Origin: Tetragonia tetragonoides
Lineage: Eukaryota; Streptophyta; Magnoliopsida; Caryophyllales; Aizoaceae
Direction of reading: 5' to 3'
DNA length: 64,000 nt
Assembly (NCBI GenBank): GCA_038025085.1
Contig: CM076140.1
Span: 26,196,501 to 26,260,500, forward strand
The notes beneath the pieces were generated by a model. That model searched no databases. It was not told the origin of the DNA and worked only from the letters and a program-made list of their open reading frames with translations. Both the position numbers and the translations under genes were made by a program. Numbering within the stretch: the stretch's first letter is position 1; each line of letters opens with the position of its first letter. Below are positions 1-10,475 of this stretch, one piece after another.

Positions 1-373
1 ACCTAGTATATTTTCAAGTACAAACAAGCTTCAGCTCAAGCTTTTGAATGCATTTACGCGTTTTAACAGCTCTTACGACTAGGGTGATAGAGATTAAGTT
101 CTTTTTTATTGTATATTAAGAGAAAGCATCAAAATACTTTGTTTGGATTAATTTGAGGGTGAAACTACACCTAGGATATTTACAAGTACAAACAAGCTTC
201 AACTCAGGCTTTTAAATGCATTTACGCGTTTTAAAAGCTCATACGAGTAGGGTGAAAGAGATTTGAGTTCTTTGGTGTTGTATATTAAGAGAAAGCATCC
301 AAATACTTTCCAAATACTTTTCTTGCATTCAATTGAGTGTGAAACTACACCTAGGATATTTACAAGTACAAAC

Positions 374-391
374 AAGCTTCAACTCAAGCTT
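374..391. repeat. Paired AAGCTT direct repeat within the monomer
   Basis: Two AAGCTT hexamers lie 12 bp apart (374-379 and 386-391) in canonical monomers. The second copy is the most variable part of the monomer. It becomes AGGCTT, AAACTT or AATCTT in recurrent variant classes, and the first becomes AAACTT in the ACAAAACAAACTTC class. These changes track HOR position and so serve as monomer labels. Confidence 0.9.
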
Positions 392-419
392 TTGAATGCA
401 TTTACGCGTTTTAAAAGCT
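387..419. other. Dyad symmetry of the canonical monomer
   Basis: AGCTTTT (387-393) and AAAAGCT (413-419) are perfect inverted repeats around a 19-nt loop that holds ATGCAT and ACGCGT. The arrangement recurs in most canonical monomers. Single substitutions in either arm (AGGCTTT, AAACTTT, TAGAAGCT) define variant classes and weaken it. Dyads able to form cruciforms have been proposed as a shared feature of centromeric satellites that lack CENP-B boxes; whether this one does anything is unknown. Confidence 0.7.
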
Positions 420-478
420 CATACGAGTAGGGTGAATGAGATTTGAGTTCTTTGGTGTTGTATATTAAGAGAAAGCAT

Positions 479-500
479 CCAAATACTTTCCAAATACTTT
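479..500. repeat. 11-bp tandem duplication inside the long monomer
   Basis: CCAAATACTTT occurs twice back to back (479-489 and 490-500) in long monomers and once in short ones. This alone explains the 180/169 length classes. Several HOR length differences (2,451 versus 2,462 bp) are also exactly this 11 bp. Which state is ancestral cannot be decided from the window. Confidence 0.95.
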
Positions 501-888
501 GCTTGCATTCAATTGAGTGTGCAACTACACCTAGGATATTTACAAGTACAAACAAGCTTCAACTCAAGCTTTTGAATGCATTTACGCGTTTTAAAAGCTC
601 ATACGAGTAGGGTGAAAGAGATTTGAGTTCTTTTGTGTTGTATATTAAGAGAAAGCATCCAAATACTTTCCAAATACTTTGTTTGCATTCAACTAAGTGT
701 GAAACTACACCTAGGATATTTAGAAGTACAAACAAGCTTCAACTCAAGCTTTTAAATGCATTTACGCGTTTTAAAAGCTCAAACGAGGAGGGTTAAAGAG
801 ATTTGAGTTCTTTGGTGTTGTATATTAAGAGAAAGCATCCAAATACTTTCCAAATACTTTGTTTGTATTCAATTGAGTGTGAAACTAC

Positions 889-1057
889 ACCTAGGATATT
901 TACAGGTACAAACAAGCTTCAACTCAAGCTTTTGAATGCATTTACGCGTTTTAAAAGCTCATACGAGTAGGGTGAAAGAGATTTGAGTTCTTTTGTGTTG
1001 TGTATTAAGAGAAAGCATCCAAATACTTTGTTTGGATTAATTTCAGGGTTAAAATAT
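889..1057. repeat. Reference short monomer, 169 bp
   Basis: A short-form monomer with only one CCAAATACTTT element, so 11 bp less than the long form. It ends with GGATTAATTTCAGGGTT in place of the usual GCATTCAATTGAGTGTG. Short monomers fall into subtypes by that tail: GGATTAATTTCAGGG, GGATTCTTTTGAG (followed by ACCCGGG), CTCTGTTTGCATTCATTTG, and plain GCATTCAATTGAG. Tail subtype and the next monomer's 5' variants are strongly linked, which makes them good markers for tracing higher-order units. Confidence 0.93.
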
Positions 1058-1106
1058 ACCTAGGATGTTTACAAGTACAAACAAGCTTCAACTCAAGCTT
1101 TTGAAT

Positions 1107-1127
1107 GCATTTAAGCAGTTTAAATGC
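1107..1127. other. Alternative dyad of the AAGCAG monomer class
   Basis: In monomers where ACGCGTTTTAAAAGC is replaced by AAGCAGTTTAAATGC, the canonical AAAAGCT arm is lost. A new perfect 8-bp inverted repeat, GCATTTAA and TTAAATGC, appears with a 5-nt loop GCAGT. The class recurs at about 6,560, 7,100, 7,980, 8,675, 8,845, 9,720, 10,420, 11,470, 37,300, 39,250, 41,200, 41,920, 42,450, 61,450 and 63,220. In the 14-mer block one arm is degraded (GCAATTAA). Confidence 0.75.
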
Positions 1128-1406
1128 TCATACGAGTAGGGTGAAAGAGATTTGATTTCTTTTGTGTTGTATATTAAGAGAAAGCATCCAAATACTTTCC
1201 AAATACTTTGTTTGCATTCAATTGAGTGTGAAACTACACCTAGGATATTTACAAGTACAAACAAGCTTCAACTCAACCTTTTGAATGCATTTACGCGTTT
1301 TAAAAGCTCATACGAGTAGGGTGAAAGAGATTTGAGTTCTTTTGTGTTGTTACTTAAGAGAGAGCATTCAAATAGTTTGTTTGGATTCTTTTGAGTGTGA
1401 AAATAG

Positions 1407-1586
1407 ACCCGGGATGTTTATAAGTACAAAAAAGCTTCAACTCAAACTTTTGAATGCATTTAGGCGTTTTAAAAGCTCATACGAGTAGGGTGAAAGAGAT
1501 TTGAGTTCTTTTGTGTTGTATATTAAGAGAAAGCATCCAAATACTTTCCAAATACTTTGCTTGCATTCAATTGAGTGTGAAACTAC
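1407..1586. repeat. ACCCGGG monomer class
   Basis: This 180-bp monomer begins ACCCGGGATG instead of ACCTAGGAT, turning CCTAGG into CCCGGG, and follows a short monomer with the GGATTCTTTTGAGTGTG tail. It recurs as a once-per-HOR marker, for example at 2,813 (CCCGGC), 4,939, 5,468, 18,632, 46,096, 47,325, 48,554, 49,783, 51,012, 52,765, 54,000 and 57,339. Downstream it decays to ACCCGTGACG (44,341; 45,567; 56,117; 60,342; 62,292). Confidence 0.9.
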
Positions 1587-1766
1587 ACCTAGGATATTTA
1601 CAAGTACAAACAAGCTTCAACTCAAGCTTTTGAATGCATTTACGCGTTTTAAAAGCTCATACGAGTAGGGTGAAAGAGATTTGAGTTCTTTTGTGTTGTA
1701 TATTAAGAGAAAGCATCCAAATACTTTCCAAATACTTTGTTTGCATTCAATTGAGTGTGAAACTAC

Positions 1767-3172
1767 ACCTAGTATATTTTCAAGTACAAACAAGCTTCAG
1801 CTCAAGCTTTTGAATGCATTTACGCGTTTTAACAGCTCTTACGACTAGGGTGATAGAGATTAAGTTCTTTTTTATTGTATATTAAGAGAAAGCATCAAAA
1901 TACTTTGTTTGGATTAATTTGAGGGTGAAACTACACCTAGGATGTTTACAAGTACAAACAAGCTTCAACTCAGGCTTTTGAATGCATTTACGCGTTTTAA
2001 AAGCTCATACGAGTAGGGTGAAAGAGATTTGAGTTCTTTGGTGTTGTATATTAAGAGAAAGCATCCAAATACTTTCCAAATACTTTGCTTGCATTCAATT
2101 GAGTGTGAAACTACACCTAGGATATTTACAAGTACAAACAAGCTTCAACTCAAGCTTTTGAATGCATTTACGCGTTTTAAAAGCTCATACGAGTAGGGTG
2201 AAAGAGATTTGAGTTCTTTTGTGTTGTATATTAAGAGAAAGCATCCAAATACTTTCCAAATACTTTGTTTGCATTCAACTAAGTGTGAAACTACACCTAG
2301 GTTATTTACAAGTACAAACAAGCTTCAATTCAAGCTTTTAAATGCATTTACGCGTTTTAAAAGCTCATACGAATAGGGTTAAAGAGATTTGAGTTCTTTT
2401 GTGTTGTATATTAAGAGAAAGCATCCAAATACTTTGTTTGCATTCAATAGAGTGTGAAACTACACCTAGGATATTTACAAGTACAAACAAGCTTCAACTC
2501 AGGCTTTTGAATGCATTTACGCGATTTAAAAGCTCATACGAGTAGGGTGAAAGAGATTTGAGTTCTTTGGTGTTGTATATTAAGAGAAAGCATCCAAATA
2601 CTTTCCAAATACTTTGTTTGCATTCAATTGAGTGTGAAACTACACCTAGGATATTTACAAGTACAAACAAGCTTCAACTCAACCTTTTGAATGCGTTTAC
2701 GCGTTTTAAAAGCTCATACGAGTAGGGTGAAAGAGATTTGAGTTCTTTTGTGTTGTTACTTAAGAGAGAGCATTCAAATAGTTTGTTTGGATTCTTTTGA
2801 GTGTGAAAATAGACCCGGCATGTTTATAAGTACAAACAAGCTTCAACTCAAACTTTTGAATGCATTTACGCGTTTTAAAAGCTCATACGAGTAGGGTGAA
2901 AGAGATTTGAGTTCTTTTGTGTTGTATATTAAGAGAAAGCATCCAAATACTTTCCAAATACTTTGCTTGCATTCAATTGAGTGTGAAACTACACCTAGGA
3001 TATTTACAAGTACAAACAAGCTTCAACTCAAGCTTTTGAATGCATTTACGCGTTTTAAAAGCTCATACGAGTAGGGTGAAAGAGATTTGAGTTCTTTTGT
3101 GTTGTATATTAAGAGAAAGCATCCAAATACTTTCCAAATACTTTGTTTGCATTCAATTGAGTGTGAAACTAC
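1767..3172. repeat. HOR copy, 8-mer, 1,406 bp
   Basis: Same opening ACCTAGTATATTTTC monomer and the same closing order (GTTACTTAAGAGAGAGC short monomer, ACCCGGC monomer, canonical monomer) as the preceding copy. It is 360 bp shorter, a net difference of two 180-bp monomers in the middle. Monomers start at 1767, 1935, 2115, 2295, 2464, 2644, 2813 and 2993. The difference fits an unequal exchange in monomer register. Confidence 0.9.
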
Positions 3173-6100
3173 ACCTAGTATATTTTCAAGTACAAACAAG
3201 CTTCAGCTCAAGCTTTTGAATGCATTTACGCGTTTTAACAGCTCTTACGACTAGGGTGATAGAGATTAAGTTCTTTTTTATTGTATATTAAGAGAAAGCA
3301 TCAAAATACTTTGTTTGGATTAATTTGAGGGTGAAACTACACCTAGGATGTTTACAAGTACAAACAAGCTTCAACTCAGGCTTTTGAATGCATTTACGCG
3401 TTTTAAAAGCTCATACGAGTAGGGTGAAAGAGATTTGAGTTCCTTGGTGTTGTATATTAAGAGAAAGCATCCAAATACTTTCCAAATACTTTGCTTGCAT
3501 TCAATTGAGTGTGAAACTACACCTAGGATATTTACAAGTACAAACAAGCTTCAACTCAAGCTTTTGAATGCATTTACGCGTTTTAAAAGCTCATACGAGT
3601 AGGGTGAAAGAGATTTGAGTTCTTTGGTGTTGTATATTAAGAGAAAGCATCCAAATACTTTCCAAATACTTTGCTTGCATTCAATTGAGTGTGCAACTAC
3701 ACCTAGGATATTTACAAGTACAAACAAGCTTCAACTCAAGCTTTTGAATGCATTTACGCGTTTTAAAAGCTCATACGAGTAGGGTGAAAGAGATTTGACT
3801 TCTTTTGTGTTGTATATTAAGAGAAAGCATCCAAATACTTTCCAAATACTTTGTTTGCATTCAACTAAGTGTGAAACTACACCTAGGATATTTACAAGTA
3901 CAAACAAGCTTCAACTCAAGCTTTTAAATGCATTTACGCGTTTTAAAAGCTCAAACGAGGAGGGTTAAAGAGATTTGAGTTCTTTTGTGTTGTATATTAA
4001 GAGAAAGCATCCAAATACTTTGTTTGCATTCAATTGAGTGTGAAACTACACCTAGGATATTTACAAGTACAAACAAGCTTCAACTCAGGCTTTTGAATGC
4101 ATTTACGCGTTTTAAAAGCTCATACGAGTAGGGTGAAAGAGATTTGAGTTCTTTGGTGTTGTATATTAAGAGAAAGCATCCAAATACTTTCCAAATACTT
4201 TGCTTGCATTCAATTGAGTGTGAAACTACACCTAGGATATTTACAAGTACAAACAAGCTTCAACTCAAGCTTTTGAATGCATTTACGCGTTTTAAAAGCT
4301 CATACGAGTAGGGTGAAAGAGATTTGAGTTCTTTGGTGTTGTATATTAAGAGAAAGCATCCAAATACTTTCCAAATACTTTGCTTGCATTCAATTGAGTG
4401 TGCAACTACACCTAGGATATTTACAAGTACAAACAAGCTTCAACTCAAGCTTTTGAATGCATTTACGCGTTTTAAAAGCTCATACGAGTAGGGTGAAAGA
4501 GATTTGAGTTCTTTGGTGTTGTATATTAAGAGAAAGCATCCAAATACTTTCCAAATACTTTGTTTGTATTCAATTGAGTGTGAAACTACACCTAGGATAT
4601 TTACAGGTACAAACAAGCTTCAACTCAAGCTTTTGAATGCATTTACGCGTTTTAAAAGCTCATACGAGTAGGGTGAAAGAGATTTGAGTTCTTTTGTGTT
4701 GTGTATTAAGAGAAAGCATCCAAATACTTTCCAAATACTTTGTTTGCATTCAATTGCGTGTGAAACTACACCTAGGATATTTACACGTACAAACAAGCTT
4801 CAACTCAACCTTTTGAATGCATTTACGCGTTTTAAAAGCTCATACGAGTAGGGTGAAAGAGATTTGAGTTCTTTTGTGTTGTAACTTAAGAGAGAGCATT
4901 CAAATAGTTTGTTTGGATTCTTTTGAGTGTGAAAATAGACCCGGGATGTTTATAAGTACAAACAAGCTTCAACTCAAGCTTTTGAATGCATTTACGCGTT
5001 TTAAAAGCTCATACGAGTAGGGTGAAAGAGATTTGAGTTCTTTTGTGTTGTATATTAAGAGAAAGCATCCAAATACTTTCCAAATACTTTGTTTGCATTC
5101 AATTGAGTGTGAAACTACACCTAGGATATTTGCAAGTAAAAACAAGCTTCAACTCAAGCTTTTGAATGCATTTACGCGTTTTAAAAGCTCATACGAGTAG
5201 GGTGAAAGAGATTTGAGTTCTTTTGTGTTGTATATTAAGAGAAAGCATCCAAATACTTTCCAAATACTTTGTTTGCATTCAATTGAGTGTGAAACTACAC
5301 CTAGGATATTTACAAGTACAAACAAGCTTCAACTCAACCTTTTGAATGCATTTACGCGTTTTAAAAGCTCATACGAGTAGGGTGAAAGAGATTTGAGTTC
5401 TTTTGTGTTGTAACTTAAGAGAGAGCATTCAAATAGTTTGTTTGGATTCTTTTGAGTGTGAAAATAGACCCGGGATGTTTATAAGTACAAACAAGCTTCA
5501 ACTCAAACTTTTGAATGCATTTACGCGTTTTAAAAGCTCATACGAGTAGGGTGAAAGAGACTTGAGTTCTTTTGTGTTGTATATTAAGAGAAAGCATCCA
5601 AATACTTTGTTTGCATTCAAATTGAAAGTGAAACTACACCTAGGATATTTACAAGTACAAAACAAGCTTCAACTCAAGCTTTTGAATGCATTTACGCGTT
5701 TTAAAAGCTCATACGAGTAAGGTGAAAGGGATTTGAGTTCTTTTGTGTTGTATATTAAGAGAAAGCATCCAAATACTTTCCAAATACTTTGTTTGCATTC
5801 AATTGAGTGTGAAACTACACCTAGGATATTTACAAGTACAAACAAGCTTCAACTCAAGCTTTTGAATTCATTTACGCGTTTTAAAAGCTCATACGAGTAG
5901 GGTGAAAGAGATTTAAGTTCTTTTGTGTTGTATATTAAGAGAAAGCATCCAAATACTCTGTTTGCATTCATTTGAGTGTGAAATAACAACTAGGATGTTT
6001 ACAAGTACAAACAAGCTTCAACTCAAGCTTTTGAATGCATTTACACGTTTTAAAAGCTCATACGAGTAGGGTGAAAGAGATTTGAGTTCTTTTGTGTTGT

Positions 6101-6944
6101 ATATTAAGAGAAAGCATCCAAATACTTTCCAAATACTTTGCTTGCATTCAATTGAGTGTGAAACTACACCTAGGATATTTACAAGTACAAACAAGCTTCA
6201 ACTCAAGCTTTTGAATGCATTTACGCGTTTTAAAAGCTCATACGAGTAGGGTGAAAGAGATTTGAGTTCTTTGGTGTTGTATATTAAGAGAAAGCATCCA
6301 AATACTTTCCAAATACTTTGTTTGTATTCAATTGAGTGTGAAACTACACCTAGGATATTTACAGGTACAAACAAGCTTCAACTCAAGCTTTTGAATGCAT
6401 TTACGCGTTTTAAAAGCTCATACGAGTAGGGTGAAAGAGATTTGAGTTCTTTTGTGTTGTGTATTAAGAGAAAGCATCCAAATACTTTGTTTGGATTAAT
6501 TTCAGGGTTAAAATATACCTAGGATGTTTACAAGTACAAACAAGCTTCAACTCAAGCTTTTGAATGCATTTAAGCAGTTTAAATGCTTATACGAGTAGGG
6601 TGAAAGAGATTTGAGTTCTTTTGTGTTGTATATTAAGAGAAAGCATCCAAATACTTTCCAAATACTTTGTTTGCATTCAATTGAGTGTGAAACTACACCT
6701 AGGATATTTACAAGTACAAACAAGCTTCAACTCAACCTTTTGAATGCATTTACGCGTTTTAAAAGCTCATACGAGTGAGGTGAAAGGGATTTGAGTTCTT
6801 TTGTGTTGTATATTAAGAGAAAGCATCCAAATACTTTCCAAATACTTTGTTTGTATTCAATTGAGTGTGAAACTACACCTAGGATATTTACAGGTACAAA
6901 CAAGCTTCAACTCAAGCTTTTGAATGCATTTACGCGTTTTAAAA
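3173..6944. repeat. Mixed HOR stretch, no single period
   Basis: Opens with ACCTAGTATATTTTC (3,173) and then repeats the first part of the 1-1,766 unit: the unusual GTGCAAC at 519 recurs at 3,691, an offset of 3,172. A four-monomer internal duplication of 709 bp follows, with GTGCAAC again at 4,400 and the AGGCTTTT monomer at 3,341 and 4,050. ACCCGGG monomers lie 529 bp apart at 4,939 and 5,468. Near 5,630-5,720 an ACAAAACAAG monomer with AAATTGAAAGTG and GTAAGGTGAAAGGG appears. The stretch contains only satellite monomers. Confidence 0.85.
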
Positions 6945-8690
6945 GCTCATACGAGTAGGGTGAAAGAGATTTGAGTTCTTTTGTGTTGTGTATTAAGAGA
7001 AAGCATCCAAATACTTTGTTTGGATTAATTTCAGGGTTAAAATATACCTAGGATGTTTACAAGTACAAACAAGCTTCAACTCAAGCTTTTGAATGCATTT
7101 AAGCAGTTTAAATGCTCATACGAGTAGGGTGAAAGAGATTTGAGTTCTTTTGTGTTGTATATTAAGAGAAAGCATCCAAATACTTTCCAAATACTTTGTT
7201 TGCATTCAATTGAGTGTGAAACTACACCTAGGATATTTACAAGTACAAACAAGCTTCAACTCAACCTTTTGAATGCATTTACGCGTTTTAAAAGCTCATA
7301 CGAGTAGGGTGAAAGAGATTTGAGTTCTTTTGTGTTGTTACTTAAGAGAGAGCATTCAAATAGTTTGTTTGGATTCTTTTGAGTGTGAAAATAGACCCGG
7401 GATGTTTATAAGTACAAACAAGCTTCAACTCAAACTTTTGAATGCATTTACGCGTTTTAAAAGCTCATACGAGTAGGGTGAAAGAGATTTGAGTTCTTTT
7501 GTGTTGTATATTAAGAGAAAGCATCCAAATACTTTCCAAATACTTTGTTTGCATTCAAATTGAAAGTGAAACTACACCTAGGATATTTACAAGTACAAAA
7601 CAAGCTTCAACTCAAGCTTTTGAATGCATTTACGCGTTTTAAAAGCTCATACGAGTGAGGTGAAAGGGATTTGAGTTCTTTTGTGTTGTATATTAAGAGA
7701 AAGCATCCAAATACTTTCCAAATACTTTGTTTGTATTCAATTGAGTGTGAAACTACACTAGGATATTTACAGGTACAAACAAGCTTCAACTCAAGCTTTT
7801 GAATGCATTTACGCGTTTTAAAAGCTCATACGAGTAGGGTGAAAGAGATTTGAGTTCTTTTGTGTTGTGTATTAAGAGAAAGCATCCAAATACTTTGTTT
7901 GGATTAATTTCAGGGTTAAAATATACCTAGGATGTTTACAAGTACAAACAAGCTTCAACTCAAGCTTTTGAATGCATTTAAGCAGTTTAAATGCTCATAC
8001 GAGTAGGGTGAAAGAGATTTGAGTTCTTTTGTGTTGTATATTAAGAGAAAGCATCCAAATACTTTCCAAATACTTTGTTTGCATTCAATTGAGTGTGAAA
8101 CTACACCTAGTATATATTTTCAAGTACAAACAAGCTTCAGCTCAAGCTTTTGAATGCATTTACGCGTTTTAACAGCTCTTACGACTAGGGTGATAGAGAT
8201 TGAGTTCTTTTGTATTGTATATTAAGAGAAAGCATCAAAATACTTTGTTTGGATTAATTTGAGGGTGAAACTACACCTAGGATGTTTACAAGTACAAAAA
8301 AGCTTCAACTCAGGCTTTTGAATGCATTTACGCGTTTTAAAAGCTCATACGAGTAGGGTGAAAGAGATTTGAGTTCTTTGGTGTTGTATATTAAGAGAAA
8401 GCATCCAAATACTTTCCAAATACTTTGTTTGTATTCAATTGAGTGTGAAACTACACCTAGGATATTTACAGGTACAAACAAGCTTCAACTCAAGCTTTTG
8501 AATGCATTTACGCGTTTTAAAAGCTCATACGAGTAGGGTGAAAGAGATTTGAGTTCTTTTGTGTTGTGTATTAAGAGAAAGCATCCAAATACTTTGTTTG
8601 GATTAATTTCAGGGTTAAAATATACCTAGGATGTTTACAAGTACAAACAAGCTTCAACTCAAGCTTTTGAATGCATTTAAGCAGTTTAAA
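6945..8690. repeat. 1,747-bp 10-mer, copy 1
   Basis: Matches the following segment at a constant offset of 1,747 bp. GGGTTAAAAT lies at 7,034 and 8,781, the one-base-deleted TACACTAGGA at 7,754 and 9,501, and ACCTAGTATATATTTTC (with an extra TA) at 8,105 and 9,852. A shared private deletion and a shared private insertion show a true duplication and not convergent variants. Boundaries are approximate because the flanks are also satellite. Confidence 0.88.
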
Positions 8691-10475
8691 TGCTCATACG
8701 AGTAGGGTGAAAGAGATTTGAGTTCTTTTGTGTTGTGTATTAAGAGAAAGCATCCAAATACTTTGTTTGGATTAATTTCAGGGTTAAAATATACCTAGGA
8801 TGTTTACAAGTACAAACAAGCTTCAATTCAAGCTTTTGAATGCATTTAAGCAGTTTAAATGCTCATACGAGTAGGGTGAAAGAGATTTGAGTTCTTTTGT
8901 GTTGTATATTAAGAGAAAGCATCCAAATACTTTCCAAATACTTTGTTTGCATTCAATTGAGTGTGAAACTACACCTAGGATATTTACAAGTACAAACAAG
9001 CTTCAACTCAACCTTTTGAATGCATTTACGCGTTTTAAAAGCTCATACGAGTAGGGTGAAAGAGATTTGAGTTCTTTTGTGTTGTAACTTAAGAGAGAGC
9101 ATTCAAATAGTTTGTTTAGATTCTTTTGAGTGTGAAAATAGACCCGGGATGTTTATAAGTACAAACAAGCTTCAACTCAAACTTTTGAATGCATTTACGC
9201 GTTTTAAAAGCTCATACGAGTAGGGTGAAAGAGATTTGAGTTCTTTTGTGTTGTATATTAAGAGAAAGCATCCAAATACTTTCCAAATACTTTGTTTGCA
9301 TTCAAATTGAAAGTGAAACTACACCTAGGATATTTACAAGTACAAAACAAGCTTCAACTCAAGCTTTTGAATGCATTTACGCGTTTTAAAAGCTCATACG
9401 AGTGAGGTGAAAGGGATTTGAGTTCTTTTGTGTTGTATATTAAGAGAAAGCATCCAAATACTTTCCAAATACTTTGTTTGTATTCAATTGAGTGTGAAAC
9501 TACACTAGGATATTTACAGGTACAAACAAGCTTCAACTCAAGCTTTTGAATGCATTTACGCGTTTTAAAAGCTCATACGAGTAGGGTGAAAGAGATTTGA
9601 GTTCTTTTGTGTTGTGTATTAAGAGAAAGCATCCAAATACTTTGTTTGGATTAATTTCAGGGTTAAAATATACCTAGGATGTTTACAAGTACAAACAAGC
9701 TTCAACTCAAGCTTTTGAATGCATTTAAGCAGTTTAAATGCTCATACGAGTAGGGTGAAAGAGATTTGAGTTCTTTTGTGTTGTATATTAAGAGAAAGCA
9801 TCCAAATACTTTCCAAATACTTTGTTTGCATTCAATTGAGTGTGAAACTACACCTAGTATATATTTTCAAGTACAAACAAGCTTCAGCTCAAGCTTTTGA
9901 ATGCATTTACACGTTTTAACAGCTCTTACGACTAGGGTGATAGAGATTGAGTTCTTTTGTATTGTATATTAAGAGAAAGCATCAAAATACTTTGTTTGGA
10001 TTAATTTGACGGTGAAACTACACCTAGGATGTTTACAAGTACAAAAAAGCTTCAACTCAGGCTTTTGAATGCATTTACGCGTTTTAAAAGCTCATACGAG
10101 TAGGGTGAAAGAGATTTGAGTTCTTTGGTGTTGTATATTAAGAGAAAGCATCCAAATACTTTCCAAATACTTTGTTTGTATTCAATTGAGTGTGAAACTA
10201 CACCTAGGATATTTACAGGTACAAACAAGCTTCAACTCAAGCTTTTGAATGCATTTACGCGTTTTAAAAGCTCATACGAGTAGGGTGAAAGAGATTTGAG
10301 TTCTTTTGTGTTGTGTATTAAGAGAAAGCATCCAAATACTTTGTTTGGATTAATTTCAGGGTTAAAATATACCTAGGATGTTTACAAGTACAAACAAGCT
10401 TCAACTCAAGCTTTTGAATGCATTTAAGCAGTTTAAATGCTCATACGAGTAGGGTGAAAGAGATTTGAGTTCTTT
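8691..10475. repeat. 1,747-bp 10-mer, copy 2
   Basis: Second member of the 1,747-bp pair. It carries the same single-base deletion (TACACTAGGA at 9,501) and the same ATAT expansion (9,852) as copy 1. Small differences such as TTTACACG at 9,905 and TTTGACGG near 10,006 separate the copies. Similarity at this offset stops near 10,475, where copy 1 has GTTGTGTATT and this copy has GTTGTATATT. Confidence 0.88.

Larger units (their letters stand above)
349..528. repeat. Reference long monomer, 180 bp
   Basis: A representative long-form monomer, framed from ACCTAGGAT to the base before the next ACCTAGGAT. It contains palindromic hexamers CCTAGG, two AAGCTT 12 bp apart, ATGCAT and ACGCGT. It carries two adjacent copies of the 11-bp CCAAATACTTT element. 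Successive monomers here start at exactly 180-bp spacing (169, 349, 529, 709, 889). The long form is the commonest monomer in the window. Confidence 0.95.
1..1766. repeat. HOR copy, 10-mer, 1,766 bp
   Basis: Starts with the diagnostic ACCTAGTATATTTTC monomer (168 bp; CAGCTCAAGC, TTACGACTAGGG). Further monomers start at 169, 349, 529, 709, 889, 1058, 1238, 1407 and 1587, and the ACCTAGTATATTTTC monomer returns at 1767. Lengths 168, 4x180, 169, 180, 169, 180, 180 sum to 1,766. The window begins exactly at this monomer, so the left neighbour is unseen. Confidence 0.92.

Noticed and set aside
100..125. TATA-like GTTGTATATTAAG as a promoter
   Set aside because: It occurs in almost every monomer as part of the repeat and has no gene downstream. 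Satellite transcription is possible but cannot be inferred from this motif.
7607..9536. Two identical minus-strand 60-codon open frames (7,607-7,789 and 9,354-9,536)
   Set aside because: They are identical because they lie in the 1,747-bp duplicate and share the same one-base deletion. They translate the reverse strand of the monomer and are not preserved in other copies.
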